This document shows positions 10,741-22,660 of a DNA stretch of 64,000 nt, piece after piece. Made by a program: the position numbers and the translations under genes. This DNA comes from Rotaria sp. Silwood1 (lineage: Eukaryota > Rotifera > Eurotatoria > Philodinida > Philodinidae). The stretch spans positions 6,909,634-6,973,633 of the forward strand of contig CAJNOP010000001.1 of NCBI GenBank assembly GCA_905250075.1. The letters are read 5' to 3'. The notes beneath the pieces were generated by a model. The model did not search any database, was not told where the DNA came from, and worked only from the letters and a program-made list of their open reading frames with translations. Position 1 is the stretch's first letter. Every line of letters begins with the position of its first letter.

Positions 10741-13700
10741 GACAAATTATAGAATGAGAACCATTAAACTTTAGAATGGCTAAAAATACGATTTGAGCCT
10801 GCCTACGGAAGGGGTTATTCCGTCACGTTCTGCTTGTAGTGAATGAAAATTCATGGGCAGCTTTGCAATATCTCATTTTGAAAAGCACAATTTCTCGGCC
10901 AAAACCGCCAAAACATTCGATTCTAGACATTGAGTCATTTGTACGTAATGAAGCACACAAAGCGTGAAGGAATAACGTTTTACGTGGACAAGCTCATTTC
11001 GTAATGCTCGGCTACTTTCACAACATATTGCGGGTCAATTATACAGGACGTCTAGGTAAAGGAGAGGATATCAAATATTTCTGAACGTCTAGACATGTAC
11101 TAGAAATATTTTCTTTTCTTTTCAAACAGTTTTCGGCAAAATTTTCAAGCTTCGGTTATTTTGAAGTGTATTTTTTAAATAGGAAGTGATCTGAAAGAAT
11201 CAGATGAATATAAATATAGTGTTAAAATAACTCAAGATTATGCTACATGGATAAATAGCTATTTTGTGAAGCATTTATATGAGCTTTTCGAGTGCTATTC
11301 TTATTGAATTTCATTGTTTTACTGCTCTGAACTCATTAACATACAATGTATTTATAAAAACTTAAAACTTAGCAATCTGTTATATTTTTGTTAGTGATTA
11401 ATGAAATGTGTGCTTATTCATTACTATCGTTCATATATTAATTGAATGAACTGTTAATTAATGAAAATGAAGTGATGTATATGCATAAACAGACTTCGTT
11501 TAGAAAGCTGTTTCTTTCTACGCTAGACACAAGAGGTTAAAACATTCTATTTTCACCCTATCGTCTTTTATGGATGATCTCTTGCATTGATTTAAATATT
11601 CCATTGTGATTTTTCTTCATTCAATCGTATTGAAATATTATTACAAGCAATATCAATTTAATTTTCAAATGATATTTCTAAATAAAAAAGTTTTTCATGT
11701 GATCTTTTTATATGTCCATCTTAACCAAATAAAATGTGTTCATCACGAATATGGGTGTTTTTTTTATCAATTATATATTTGAATATGGTTTTGTCACAGT
11801 TAATTCATTGGATACCGTTGCATATCATTATGTTAAATCGAATGAATAGCTATCAAGTCATTGAGTAATGATTCAATAGTTGCTGGTACTATTTGAATTC
11901 ATTCATTCTAAGTATCAGCAATGATAAAAGAAGGAAGCAATAATGCTGTTCAATAGATTATTTGATTTTTAACTGAGCTGGATAAAATGCTTAAATTTAT
12001 CATGATTGAACATCAAGTCTTCTAAAAGATGAAGGCGGATAAGAAAATTTTTCTATCTCTAAAATATTTTAGGCTTTTGTGTTGTAATCAACCCAATGCG
12101 ACCATACGATGACATCGCGAAGACTTATTTCATAATATCTATTAATCAATTTTTCATATAGCATCCGAGCTATTCTACGGAGATAGTCAAGCTTTTATTC
12201 ATTCTGTACAGAAGTACTAGTATGACTCAAAAAATTCTATTATCACTATCTGCCTTCTCTTTTACTTTCGTCTTTTTTTTTTGAAGATAGTTTTTTTGAC
12301 ACTAAAAATAGAAGACAAGAATATAGATTATGATTTCTGAAAAACTGGTTATAAATAACATTACTTTATTGAAATAAAAAAATAACTGAGATGTTTTCAC
12401 TTGAAAATTTCGTCTCGTTATTATTTTTATGATGTTTCTACAATAAGTTTTGTTTAGAAAACTAGCAAATGTTTATTTAATAATCTCAATTTCATCAGCG
12501 TTTCCATTGAATTGAAAATGAGATATATCATTAATTGGAATTACTATAGAAAAAAAGATGTGTACCATTTATTTATTCAAGAAAACATGAATATTTTGCA
12601 TCATGTTTCTCGATAACTTCTTTATCTTGTTTTTTATTTTCATGAAACAACAATTAAANNNNNNNNNNTCATTCTGATATATCACTATACTATAACCATA
12701 AACCTTTCATTGTATTTGTTTGTGCACGAAATCAACGTTTCTAATGAAAATCCAAAGGAAAAAACGTGTTTTTGTATATGTTTTTTATCATGAGCAGAGT
12801 GTATCAAAGTATGCAACAACAAATTTGTTGTAAATCATGTTTTTAAAAAAAGTGAAGCAAAAAAATCCTCTTTTTTTGTGTTTGACAAACCATGCCTATA
12901 AATAATAAAAAAAAAGATGGTAAGCGTCGTAAAAACACATTTTATTTCTTTTTTGTTGTCCTATAAGTAAACACAGTTGGAAAATAGAACAGAAAAACGT
13001 AAAGTATTCTTAAATTATGAATAGGACTCTAGAAAAGTTTTTTCATTTGACTGTTCTAAAATTCATACTTCAAGGATAGATATTCTTTTATAATGCTAAG
13101 ATATGTTTAGGATAGTGTGCAAAATTTCAGCGATTTAGGGCTTATGCATCGATTTATTCTTTTCGTTTCTTTCAAATTACATAGTAACATGACAGTTTCA
13201 ATATGTTACAATTCTTGAAATAAATAAAAAGATACAAAGATATACATCAACTAAAACGCTGAAATTTTGTATATAATTCTAAGAATGGGTAATTATGATA
13301 AAATAATATTTGCACTGAGATTATGGCTTTTAGAAGAATTGGACACAAATATTTTTCTAGTGTCCTGTGTGGAATCAGTAATATTTACTACTTTTCTTCC
13401 TAAAAATTCATTTAAATATCTTGAAAATAAAGTGTTGTTGTATTCGACAATAATAGAGATAGCACATACTACTTGTTGTAGCAAAGTATGTAAAAAATGT
13501 GTATATTGAAAGTAACATATTTTCTATACATTTTGCCTCTCTTCAGCACACTTAAATTAAGAAACACAGTTTATAAAGTTTTGTACCTCATCGCTAAAAC
13601 GAACGTTACCGACAAAGAGATCATCCATATGAAGTTGATCAAAATGAAAATCATTAATGGCCTGTCAATCATCTATGTTCGTGAGTGAAAAACAGATATT

Positions 13701-14750
13701 GTCAACAGTCAAATCGCTGAAGTGCATATTGTCCAAATTTCAATGATGTACTTTGAGCAAAGAACATACTAACCGTTTATAACTGTCATGAAGGTTCTAT
13801 TTTAGATGATATGCCATCTATGATATTCACAGAAACCTTTTTTTCAAAAAAAAAGGCATATAAAATAAATTCAAAACCTAATACAGTTTATATCTAACGA
13901 AATAGATATCAGTATGGTGAGATTAATCGAAGTCATTGAAGTAGTTATTGAAAGAAAAGACCAGAAAAATATTTTCGATATTAAATTAACAAAATACTTT
14001 TATGATATTATAATCTAAAAGATCATAATTTCAAAATCCTTTTCTTAGGCCATCTTAATAAACTTCTCTCTCATTATAGTTCTTCTCATTTCAAAATAAG
14101 ATCGTCATTAATCAAATATAATAATGCGTAGACGCACTTTTAACAGAAATAACAAAACATTTCTACCTGTGGTAAATAGAAACCGTTGACATAGCATTTC
14201 TCAACCAAACATCATTTATACGTTTGCATGATGAAGAGAGTTTTATTAAAAAAAATGATTCATCAATAAGCCGAATGGAAAAAAAAGAAAATATAATGTG
14301 GGAAATAAACAAGTGATTTTATCATAAATATGAAGTGATCATTTAAATGACAAGTACAATATGTCAAAAATATTATTCATACCATCATGCAATATGTTTG
14401 TCATATATTTTTCGTAAAGTAAAAAGGAACAAAATTTCCAAGAAATAATCTTTTGTGATGAAGGTTTTTTTGCAGAATCAAGACTTTTTAGTGACTCATT
14501 ATAACAAAATTTGTATTATGTTGAATAATTATAGATAGACTTTTCGATGACATCTTGATTGTATTTTGTTGTATAATTGACAAACAACTACGTCATATTT
14601 TTATAGTTCATATGACGTGCATGATTTTAGTATCTTCATAAAAAAAAGAAGAGTAACAAGCAGCAGACTACATATTTTTCACAGTAAGTGAGAAGGTAAC
14701 AAATATATTGTATATTTTATTTTATCTATCAAATAAAAAAATTTTTAAAA
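10741..14750. other. intergenic, no recognisable gene
   Basis: About 4 kb of AT-rich DNA between myosin and the first zinc finger/propeller gene. Only short unconvincing open frames occur, for example at 13267-13509, and these overlap opposite-strand frames. A run of N sits at 12659-12668. Nothing else can be supported. Confidence 0.6.
12659..12668. other. assembly gap (10 N)
   Basis: Ten consecutive N. The length is a placeholder, so real distance and content are unknown. Confidence 1.
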
Positions 14751-16040
14751 ATGTCTCAACATCCTTGTACAATATCTGAATGTCCACGTACATCGAGAGT
14801 ATTATGTTATTGTTGTAAAAATAATTACTGTATTGAACATTTAAAAGATCACAATGATATATATTTATCTCAATTATATCAATTAACAAATGATATAAAT
14901 AAATTATCAGAATATTTTCGTGGTCAATATCGTCAACAACTTGACCAATGGCGACATGAATCACATCAAACAATTGATTTATATTATGAAAAAAAATGTC
15001 AAGAATTAGACAATAAAACTATTCAAAATGAAACAATAAATCAAAATCGTCAAGTTATTGAATGGATTAAATTGAAAATTAATCAACTTATACGTGAACA
15101 AGATACAACTCAAGAACAAATTGATTCATTAAAAGCTGCAACAAATGCTGTAAAACGTGAAATTGAACAAATACCAACAGAAGATTTTCAATTAAATATT
15201 CCACCATTAATTCTTGATGAAAATTTTATTCAAATAGAAAAACGACGTTCTACTTTTAATTTACATGCAACAATAAAATCATTGTTTTTAACAAAAAAAA
15301 TAATAACAGATGATTCTCTTGTTATGGCAAATAATTCCACATATTTCTTAATTAATCAACAATCAAATTTATGTTTGTATGATAAAAATTTAAATATGAT
15401 TAAACAAGTAATATGGGAATATGGCTGTATATGGGATATGTGTATGTCAAATACACTTTCAAAATTTATTCTAGTCGCAGAAAATGGAGTCTTTACCTTA
15501 GATGTAACAACAATGATAATTGAACAAGTCAAAAGTTTATCAAAGGAAAATACATTCTGGTATTGTTGTGCATGTTCAAATAAAAGTCTATTTTTAACTA
15601 CACAACAATTAAATACAACAATATATGAATATGTTTTAATACAAAATAATTTCTCATTGAAACGACAACAAATATATTGTTCAAATAACGAATATATTGA
15701 ACATATGAAGTGTACAAAAGATTTATTAGCTTTAATTATTTTAAATGATTCAACTGGTGAAAGACGTTTAGATATGTGTTCAACATTAACATTCGATCAA
15801 CTTTGGACTATCTCACTTAGTATAAATGAAAAACTTAATGTTGTATCATGTTGTTCATTAAATGAGAAAGGTTGGTTAATTGTTAATGTTGCTCAAGCAC
15901 GTCTTATTCATGTTAATAATCAGGGATATATGAAACAAAGTATTATATATAAACCATTACCCCAATATGCTATTCAATTTGATGATGATACTCTTGCTAT
16001 TTTAACTGAAAATGGTATCAATTTACATAAAATAGAATAA
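14751..16040 (+). CDS. B-box-like zinc finger / coiled coil / beta-propeller-like protein 1
   Basis: Intronless 429-residue protein. The N-terminus has a Cys/His cluster C6, C11, C19, C22, C27, H30, H34, which fits a B-box-like treble zinc site. A charged coiled-coil stretch follows at roughly residues 40-140. The C-terminal half (about 185-429) is rich in short beta-type segments such as NSTYFLINQQSNLCLYDKN and resembles NHL/WD-like propellers of TRIM-type architecture, but no canonical RING is seen. The start ATG directly precedes the zinc cluster. A diverged paralogue with the same cysteine spacing lies inverted at 22661-24212. The specific function is unknown. TRIM-like ligand or RNA binding would be only a guess. 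Confidence 0.8.
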   Translation: MSQHPCTISECPRTSRVLCYCCKNNYCIEHLKDHNDIYLSQLYQLTNDINKLSEYFRGQYRQQLDQWRHESHQTIDLYYEKKCQELDNKTIQNETINQNRQVIEWIKLKINQLIREQDTTQEQIDSLKAATNAVKREIEQIPTEDFQLNIPPLILDENFIQIEKRRSTFNLHATIKSLFLTKKIITDDSLVMANNSTYFLINQQSNLCLYDKNLNMIKQVIWEYGCIWDMCMSNTLSKFILVAENGVFTLDVTTMIIEQVKSLSKENTFWYCCACSNKSLFLTTQQLNTTIYEYVLIQNNFSLKRQQIYCSNNEYIEHMKCTKDLLALIILNDSTGERRLDMCSTLTFDQLWTISLSINEKLNVVSCCSLNEKGWLIVNVAQARLIHVNNQGYMKQSIIYKPLPQYAIQFDDDTLAILTENGINLHKIE

Positions 16041-16126
16041 AATCGATATTTTCTGTATTTTTTACAGATAGTTTTTTTTTGGATAGTTCTTATTTTCATA
16101 AAAAATGTTTTATTGTAACGATTACT

Positions 16127-16132
16127 AATAAA
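16127..16132 (+). terminator. putative polyadenylation signal
   Basis: AATAAA about 87 nt after the stop codon of the upstream intronless gene. Confidence 0.4.
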
Positions 16133-16712
16133 TATAATGACATAAATTGAAAAACAAGGATATTTTATTCAAAAAAAGACAAACGATAACATTGACGCAA
16201 ACAAAAGACAGTTTTGTTATGTGTTCTCTTTCAACTCAAATGCTTGACTACATTGTTGTGTTTTGACTGTTTGTTTTTCATAACTCATAAATTCAATTGA
16301 AAATTTCTTCGAAAGAAATTTGATTCTTCTTTCAATTTATTAATCAATTTGAACATATCACTCTCCTCTCTTATTTGGATTATATTTAAATTCTCTAAAT
16401 AATCTTTAATTTATTCGCCAACACCGAAAACATTCAAAACAAACAAAATTTATCGTATTGTAATATAGAATCGTTGATTAATTATGTATTTATCACACTT
16501 AGTAAATATTTGAAAATATATTTGACTTGATATGGGTCAAGTCTTAAGGAAATAAAACAAACAAGCTGCTTATTTCACATGTGTTACTTGTAGCGACCTC
16601 ATGCGTCACGCGAAGTATACATACTTTAGATTTCATGTGATTGGTACTAAACTTAGTTTGATTTAAATGATCAATTCATTACTAGTTTTTCATATTAGTA
16701 TCTATCGTACAT
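16133..16712. other. intergenic
   Basis: No coding sequence seen. It includes a small GC-richer patch at about 16585-16620 and the 5' flank of the RPUSD3-like gene. Confidence 0.5.
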
Positions 16713-18248
16713 ATGAATATATTATATCGTTTCATATCACATTGGTAATGTGTTCGAATTTTCTGAAATTCATAATACAAAATTTTCTATATTTCTTTTC
16801 AGTCCTCGATTTTATCAATCGAATCAACGTTATGTTCATTATTTATCTCAAGCAAATCCAATTCGTCAACCTAAAGATTTAGTTAGTTGTATTTTAAATA
16901 ATATAATATATCATGATGAACAACTTCTTGTATGTAATAAACCACCTGGTGTTATGGTTCTTGGTATAAATAAGATTTATTTTTATTATTCACTTTTTTA
17001 ATCATCATATTTAGATGAAACATGGGATCGAAAAATTGATATAAATAACCAAAATGAGGAAGAAGAAACAGAAGAAAAATTTAGTTTAACAAACTCTAAT
17101 CCATGTACTATTCAATATCATATGCCACAATTTCGATTGGCTCTTAAATGGGATCATTTCTTTCCTTGTTTACGAACACCAAAGTAAATAAAAACTTTAT
17201 CTTTTGTTCTATTAACTAATTATATAATATATCTTAGTGAACCGAGTGGTTTACTAATTTATACACAAAACTCTAAACTACATGATGATATTAAATGTAC
17301 AGCAATGCGTTCGTTTCGAAAACTAAAAGAACCATATTTAACATTGTAGTAAGTAATTAAATCTATTCAAAAGGTTATTCTTAATATATATTCATATAAT
17401 CTCAATAAATAGATCTAATTTTAGTGGTATAACAACAGCTATTCCACGCAAACTTGAAGATTCACATCGTATTATGATCGAAAGACATATGTATAATGGA
17501 CAATATTTGGTAGAAACTTTTTCAAAACAAAAAGAAAACAAAAACAAAACTTTTCTCTCAACTTTAGTCCTATGAAGTATTTGATACAAGTTCAAATGCA
17601 TTAAAACAAGGTCGAGTTTATACAGGTACTATTCAACATCGAACATTATCTACAAATGATGAATTAAAAGTTGCTTTAATTGAATTTAAAACTACAACAT
17701 GTAAGAATTACACAAATTATTTTTTTTTTTTGTTTTGTTTTTCATAATACAAAAATTTTGAATATGATTTCTATAGGTACATGGGATTTTGTTGAAATAT
17801 ATTGTTTACGTCAATGTGCTCCATTACTTGGTGATAATAAATATTGGAATCGAGTAAAACTTGTTGCCGGTGTTCCTATGTATATTAATCCAATAAAACA
17901 TAAAATTTATCCAGCAAAACAAGTTGAATAAATTTATTTTTATTTTAGCAAAAAAAAAAAATAAACGTTTTTTATTTTATTTTATAGCAATTAAATAAAC
18001 ATGTTCGAATTGCACTTGATCTCTATGGACAACAAATAATATGTCCACTCCATTTACATTTGACTGATTTTAATTTACCAAAAAAATATCGTCAACAGCG
18101 TGCAATTGTTCATTTTCATGCACGACCATTTCCTTATTTTTATGAAACACTTGAAAGACTTAAATTGAAATTTCCTGATGATTTAGATATGAATAAACCA
18201 TTTGAACAACAAATCGATCAAGAATTTGAAGATGTTCTTAATCGATAA
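16713..18248 (+). CDS. RPUSD3: RluA-family pseudouridine synthase-like protein, RPUSD3 type
   Basis: Predicted 365-residue protein. Exons: 16713-16744, 16803-16963, 17015-17183, 17238-17348, 17425-17509, 17568-17700, 17777-17922, 17988-18248. The start at 16713 was chosen because it is the ATG that joins in phase to the second exon. The short N-terminus suits a mitochondrial presequence. The RluA core begins at YHDEQLLVCNKPPG. Where active family members have the catalytic RLDxxTSG motif, this protein has NEPSGLL with no Asp. Late features (APLLGDNKYW, CPLHLHL and FPYFYETLERL) resemble vertebrate RPUSD3, which acts in mitochondrial RNA granules and has a similar deviation. It is followed 72 bp downstream by the DUSP gene. 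The donor at 17923 (GTTGAA) is weak. Confidence 0.8.
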
Positions 18249-18319
18249 AAAAAAAAACAAGATATTTGAACTGATTGTTTTGTTTTTTCTTTTAGATGTT
18301 AAAATAATAAATATCAACT

Positions 18320-19282
18320 ATGGGTCAAGGAATGAGTGAAGTAATAATAACTTAGAAATGAAAAAAGAAAAATAAATAGATTTTGAAAATGATTTAGATA
18401 CTACCTGGTGTCTATGTCACAAGTGCAATTGTGGCTCGACAAGGCAAAGTACTGGATGAATTTGGTATTACTCATATTATTTCAATTCAAGCAAAACCTA
18501 TTAGTCCATTTAAAGTATAATAAAAAGAAAAACGATAGTATCAATGTTAAAGAATTTTTTCTTTTAAGCATCGTGAATATCTTCTGATCTCAGCTCAAGA
18601 TCATATATCACAAGATTTATTACAATATGCAGCACAATGTAATGATTTTATTCATAATGCTCGCCTTAATCAAGGCAAAGTGCTTATTCATTGGTATAAA
18701 TTTAAAATAAAAAGTATGATGACTTTTCTTTTTTAAAGTGTTGAAGGGAAAAGTCGAAGTCCATCAATAGCTTGTATTTATGTAATGACTATTACGGGTA
18801 TATCATGGTCGGATACGATTAATAGTCTTCGTGGTGTACGAACACTTGTTGATCCTAATTTTGCATTTCAACGACAACTTAAATATTTTAATGATCAACA
18901 TATGGTGCAAGTAAATAATATTTAGTTATTCTTATCGGATTAAAAATGAATTGTACCTTTTTTTTTTCTTTGTATATAGGAACGTGAACGACTATTTACG
19001 AAGTTTGGTCTATTTAATATGATTAATGATGATATTTCGTTTGTTATGAAAAATTTAGCTCTATACCATGAAGAACAACGTCGTCTAACAGGAAATTTTA
19101 TTGATATTGATTATTTACATTTATCAACAAAAAATGATACTAATATTTCATCTTCTGATAATGATAAAACAAAAAATATTCATGAAACTAATTCTGATCT
19201 TGATGATTTTTTTCAAAATTCAGATTTATCTTCAATGACGCCTGAATCCCGAAGTCTTCTTGATCAAATGTTTTCTTCTTAA
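18320..19282 (+). CDS. dual specificity phosphatase, DUSP22/DUSP15-like
   Basis: Predicted 245-residue protein. Exons: 18320-18340, 18398-18514, 18569-18693, 18739-18910, 18980-19282. The N-terminus MGQGMS is a good N-myristoylation signal (Gly2, Ser6), as in vertebrate DUSP22 and DUSP15, and suggests membrane tethering. The start ILPGVYV matches the family opening. The general-acid Asp is in SAQDHISQD and the P-loop is HCVEGKSRS, which satisfies HCx5RS. NFAFQRQLK is the usual family helix. The last about 100 residues are a Ser/Asp/Asn-rich tail not shared with the vertebrate enzymes as I know them. It would dephosphorylate Tyr/Ser/Thr in signalling proteins (JNK pathway in vertebrates). Substrates here are unknown. 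Confidence 0.88.
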
Positions 19283-19368
19283 TTTAATCTTTACATTTGT
19301 TTTTTTCTTTTCCTATTTATAAATTCTATTTTCAATGGAAACTATTTATACAAATCTCCAATGTTTAT

Positions 19369-19374
19369 AATAAA
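19369..19374 (+). terminator. polyadenylation signal of the DUSP gene
   Basis: AATAAA 87 nt after the DUSP stop codon. Confidence 0.5.
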
Positions 19375-20916
19375 AATCAGTGTAGTTTTTTTTCTATGAA
19401 TTGTACTGTATATTAAATAGAATACAATTGTCAATTCAATTTTTCTTATTATTTATCTATAATTTATGTAGAGATCATGATGCCGCTAATACACAAATAT
19501 ATTTCACAGTTAATAAACATGACGACATTATTAGGTATGAAATCACGGTAACAATGCTAGAAGACTGTTATTGTAATAATCAGCGGAAGCATTAAATGGC
19601 AAGATAAAAAAAGTGAAGGCTAACTGAGTTTACTGTCGTTTACTTGCATTCATAAGATGTATTAAAAAAAAGAATGTCTTCAAAAGTAACAGGCAGAAAA
19701 AAACAATTGTAACAATGAGAAAAGTTTCCCATTATATATTCCAATCAAAATAAATAGCACAATTGTTCTTTTTTTTCAATTATTTGTCGTCAGTACTGTT
19801 GTTTGATAGTATATTTATACTACCGATATATATGTTTGATTAATTATCTTACTATGAAAGTTTGAATCTTATCAAGTGAAAACTTGCTCAAGCCACTATA
19901 TATGCAAGCCTGATCTACTCAAGTATTACTGGAAATAAACTTCCGTGTTTTCTTGTTGTAGTTGTTTTCCTTCTGTGTTTTTAAAACAAAAATTGATGAA
20001 TGGAACTACGTGCATCGACTTTTTTAGAAATATTGCGAGCATATTGTTTAGAAACCCACAGACATAATTTTTGAATCCGTATAAAAAGAATTAATGAAAG
20101 CTGATTCATTCATCAGATTTTCTATTTCAATAAAGAAAAAGAAACAAGTGAATACTATAATAAAGCATCATTGTTTTGTTCCACTAGTACCCAAAAATAT
20201 AAGCCATGTTTGTAGTTTCCTGAACAACTTCTCTTTTTACAAAGCGAATACTTTCAGAATAAGTTGATAAATCAATATCCACTTACGAAGTTTATATAAG
20301 ACCAAACGGCATTAGTTCAGAGAAATAAGCTTAAAAAATTGAGCATGCCAGTTATTTTGACGAAAGAAAAAGTGATATGAACGCAAAGATGAGTTATTTA
20401 GTTGAGACAGATCAAGCGCAAAGTAAAAAGTGTAAATGCGATTTTTCTTTTTAACTTTATCTGTGATAGAACCAATTGATAGAGCTATTTTCTTAGTAAA
20501 TATTTATAACAAAATTTTTAAGAAAGCGTTATCAAAAAAAAAGAGAAGTGGTATTGCAGTAAACAATAATCCAGATACCGATGTTTTTGCCATAACACCT
20601 TTGCATCTTCATAATTCACAGTACTTTTGTTTTCGAAGAAAATTATTATTGTTGCTTTGCCTTATGGCATTGTTATTTCAACAAAATCATGATATGTACA
20701 AGACTCTCATCATTTATACTGGTGCAGAACTAGTCAATGTACACATTTTTTACTTCTAATCAAAGTATTTGTCTAGAAAAATTGTGGGATTCGTTTGAGA
20801 AGAACATAACTTCAATCGTCTTTTACAAATACTTTGCTCACGATTAATGATATGATTTGTTCAAGCCAATCAACGGTTCAAAAATAATTAATCATACATG
20901 CTTAAAAAAAAGTGTC
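19375..20916. other. intergenic, no gene recognised
   Basis: AT-rich DNA with only short unsupported open frames, such as 20436-20759, which has no recognisable domain or splice context. Confidence 0.55.
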
Positions 20917-20919
20917 TTA

Positions 20920-21538
20920 CGAGAGAACGTTCTCAACTGTCAAATCCCTTTTGAGTTCGGACTTTGTGCATAAGATAGACCCTAGTGAGGTATGAAAAAC
21001 CTCAAAAGACTAAATCCCCTTAGGACTTCTGTCCAGAGTCATAGGCATTTTACTGGAAATTTAGCCCAGGACATAGTACATACAAACAAATTAAATGACG
21101 ACATTTCTATCTGAGATTTTGCCCACAGACAGTTCTATTGATGATTAGAATATTCTGAAAATTTCAGCTCAAAAGAACATTTCCTTTCCGAGATATTAAG
21201 GTCCTAAAAAACAGAAAATCCTAGCATTTGTGGTCCTATATGAGTCATTTTTGGGACTTTTATATCTCGGGAAGAAAATGTTCTTTTGAGCTGAAATTTT
21301 CAGGATATTCTAATCATCAATAGACCTGTCTGTGAGCAAAATCTCAGACCGAAACGTCGTCATTTAATATGTTCGTATATACCATGCCCTAGGCTAAATT
21401 TCCAGTAAAATGCCTATAACTCTGGACAGAAATCCTAAGGGGATTTAACCTCTTGAGGCTTTTCATACCCCACTAGGGTCTATCTTATGCACAAAGTCCG
21501 AATTCAAACAGAATTTGACAGTTGAGAACGTTCTCTCG
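20920..21538. mobile_element. palindromic MITE / foldback element with TTA target duplication
   Basis: Two inverted arms of about 290 bp (about 20920-21211 and 21249-21538) surround a central spacer of roughly 37 bp. Both ends read CGAGAGAACG in inverted orientation. The arms match with scattered substitutions throughout, for example GCATAAGATAGACCCTAGT against its complement. The trinucleotide TTA flanks both ends (20917-20919 and 21539-21541), consistent with a 3-bp TTA/TAA target duplication like that of PIF/Harbinger-type elements. There is no open reading frame, so it is non-autonomous. Superfamily assignment rests only on the duplication and is tentative. Confidence 0.8.
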
Positions 21539-21541
21539 TTA

Positions 21542-22660
21542 GTACAAACAAATGTTTTCAATTATCTGATATATTACATGAGAAAAAAGAATCGCAACGA
21601 TGACTGTTGTAAGTCCAACTAGTAGTGCAAGAATAAGGATCGAGTAGAGTAGAAGATGAGGATGATATCAACGTCTATCCGCATTGCTGTACGAACTACG
21701 CTTGCAAGATGATTAAAGGCCTTTTCATATACTCATCTTATCAAATTATTTTTCTCTATATTACATGTCGTATCAGCAATGAATCAAATTGTTCATATAA
21801 AATAGTGGCACGATAAAATCAGTACCAAACTAGTGATCGGTATAGCTGCATGGAATATTGTTTTAATTTGAAGTTTTTTAATTAATTCTTTCAGTCAGAT
21901 ATCTACGATAACAACTACTAGGATCGACACCACATTGATCTCCAGAATACTTTTCTTCGACGGCCTAATAACTATTATAATGATAGTTAATAAAATATCG
22001 ATTGCAGCAATATTGAAAGTAGATAGTCAATATGTTGCAAAGATGATTTTCGAAATCTTCAAGACGATAAAAATAAAAAATAAACAGATAGATTAAGATC
22101 GATATGTACTTTCATTTTTTCTGTGTAAAATGCAAAAGAATTGACCAATTTGAAAGTTTATTTTACAGATTTGATTCGGTTCAACATTAATTCGATATCA
22201 TTTTCTCAAAATCTCGTCAAATTTTAGCTATTGATACTGAGTACGATTTTACATGACACGCTTCTATCTGATGTATGCATATTTTAATTTTATTGAATCA
22301 AAATAAATTCAGTTTTTTTTCATACTATGTTTCTACATGAAATATATGAAGTATGTTTACGCTTTTTTGTTAAACCATACCTACAAGTGTTGATACGTAT
22401 GAGTAACATGATGAATGTTTTTCTGAAAATTTTCGAAGCAAATCTAAAACAGTGAAAACCATCGATAAGTTGCAGAATAGTATCATTGATTACAATTTTT
22501 CTTGACGGAAGATCTACTTAGAAAACGTTCCATCTCAACGTAGTATGCTTTGAAAGAATAGAAAAGATAAACTTCGAATAAAAATAATTTAATGTTATCA
22601 CATAAACTTTATCTAACAGAAAAAAAAATGTTTAAAATAAAAACCAAACAATCATGAGTT
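21542..22660. other. intergenic
   Basis: No coding sequence recognised. This is 3' flanking DNA of the minus-strand zinc finger/propeller gene. Confidence 0.5.

Noticed and set aside
13267-13688. Open frames in the gene-free interval
   Set aside because: Short, overlapping on both strands, no domain, no splice partners.
16585-16620. Possible tRNA-like or regulatory patch sharing about 11 bases (GTAGCGACCTC) with the complement of 38475-38486
   Set aside because: Too short. No cloverleaf and no tRNA box B found.
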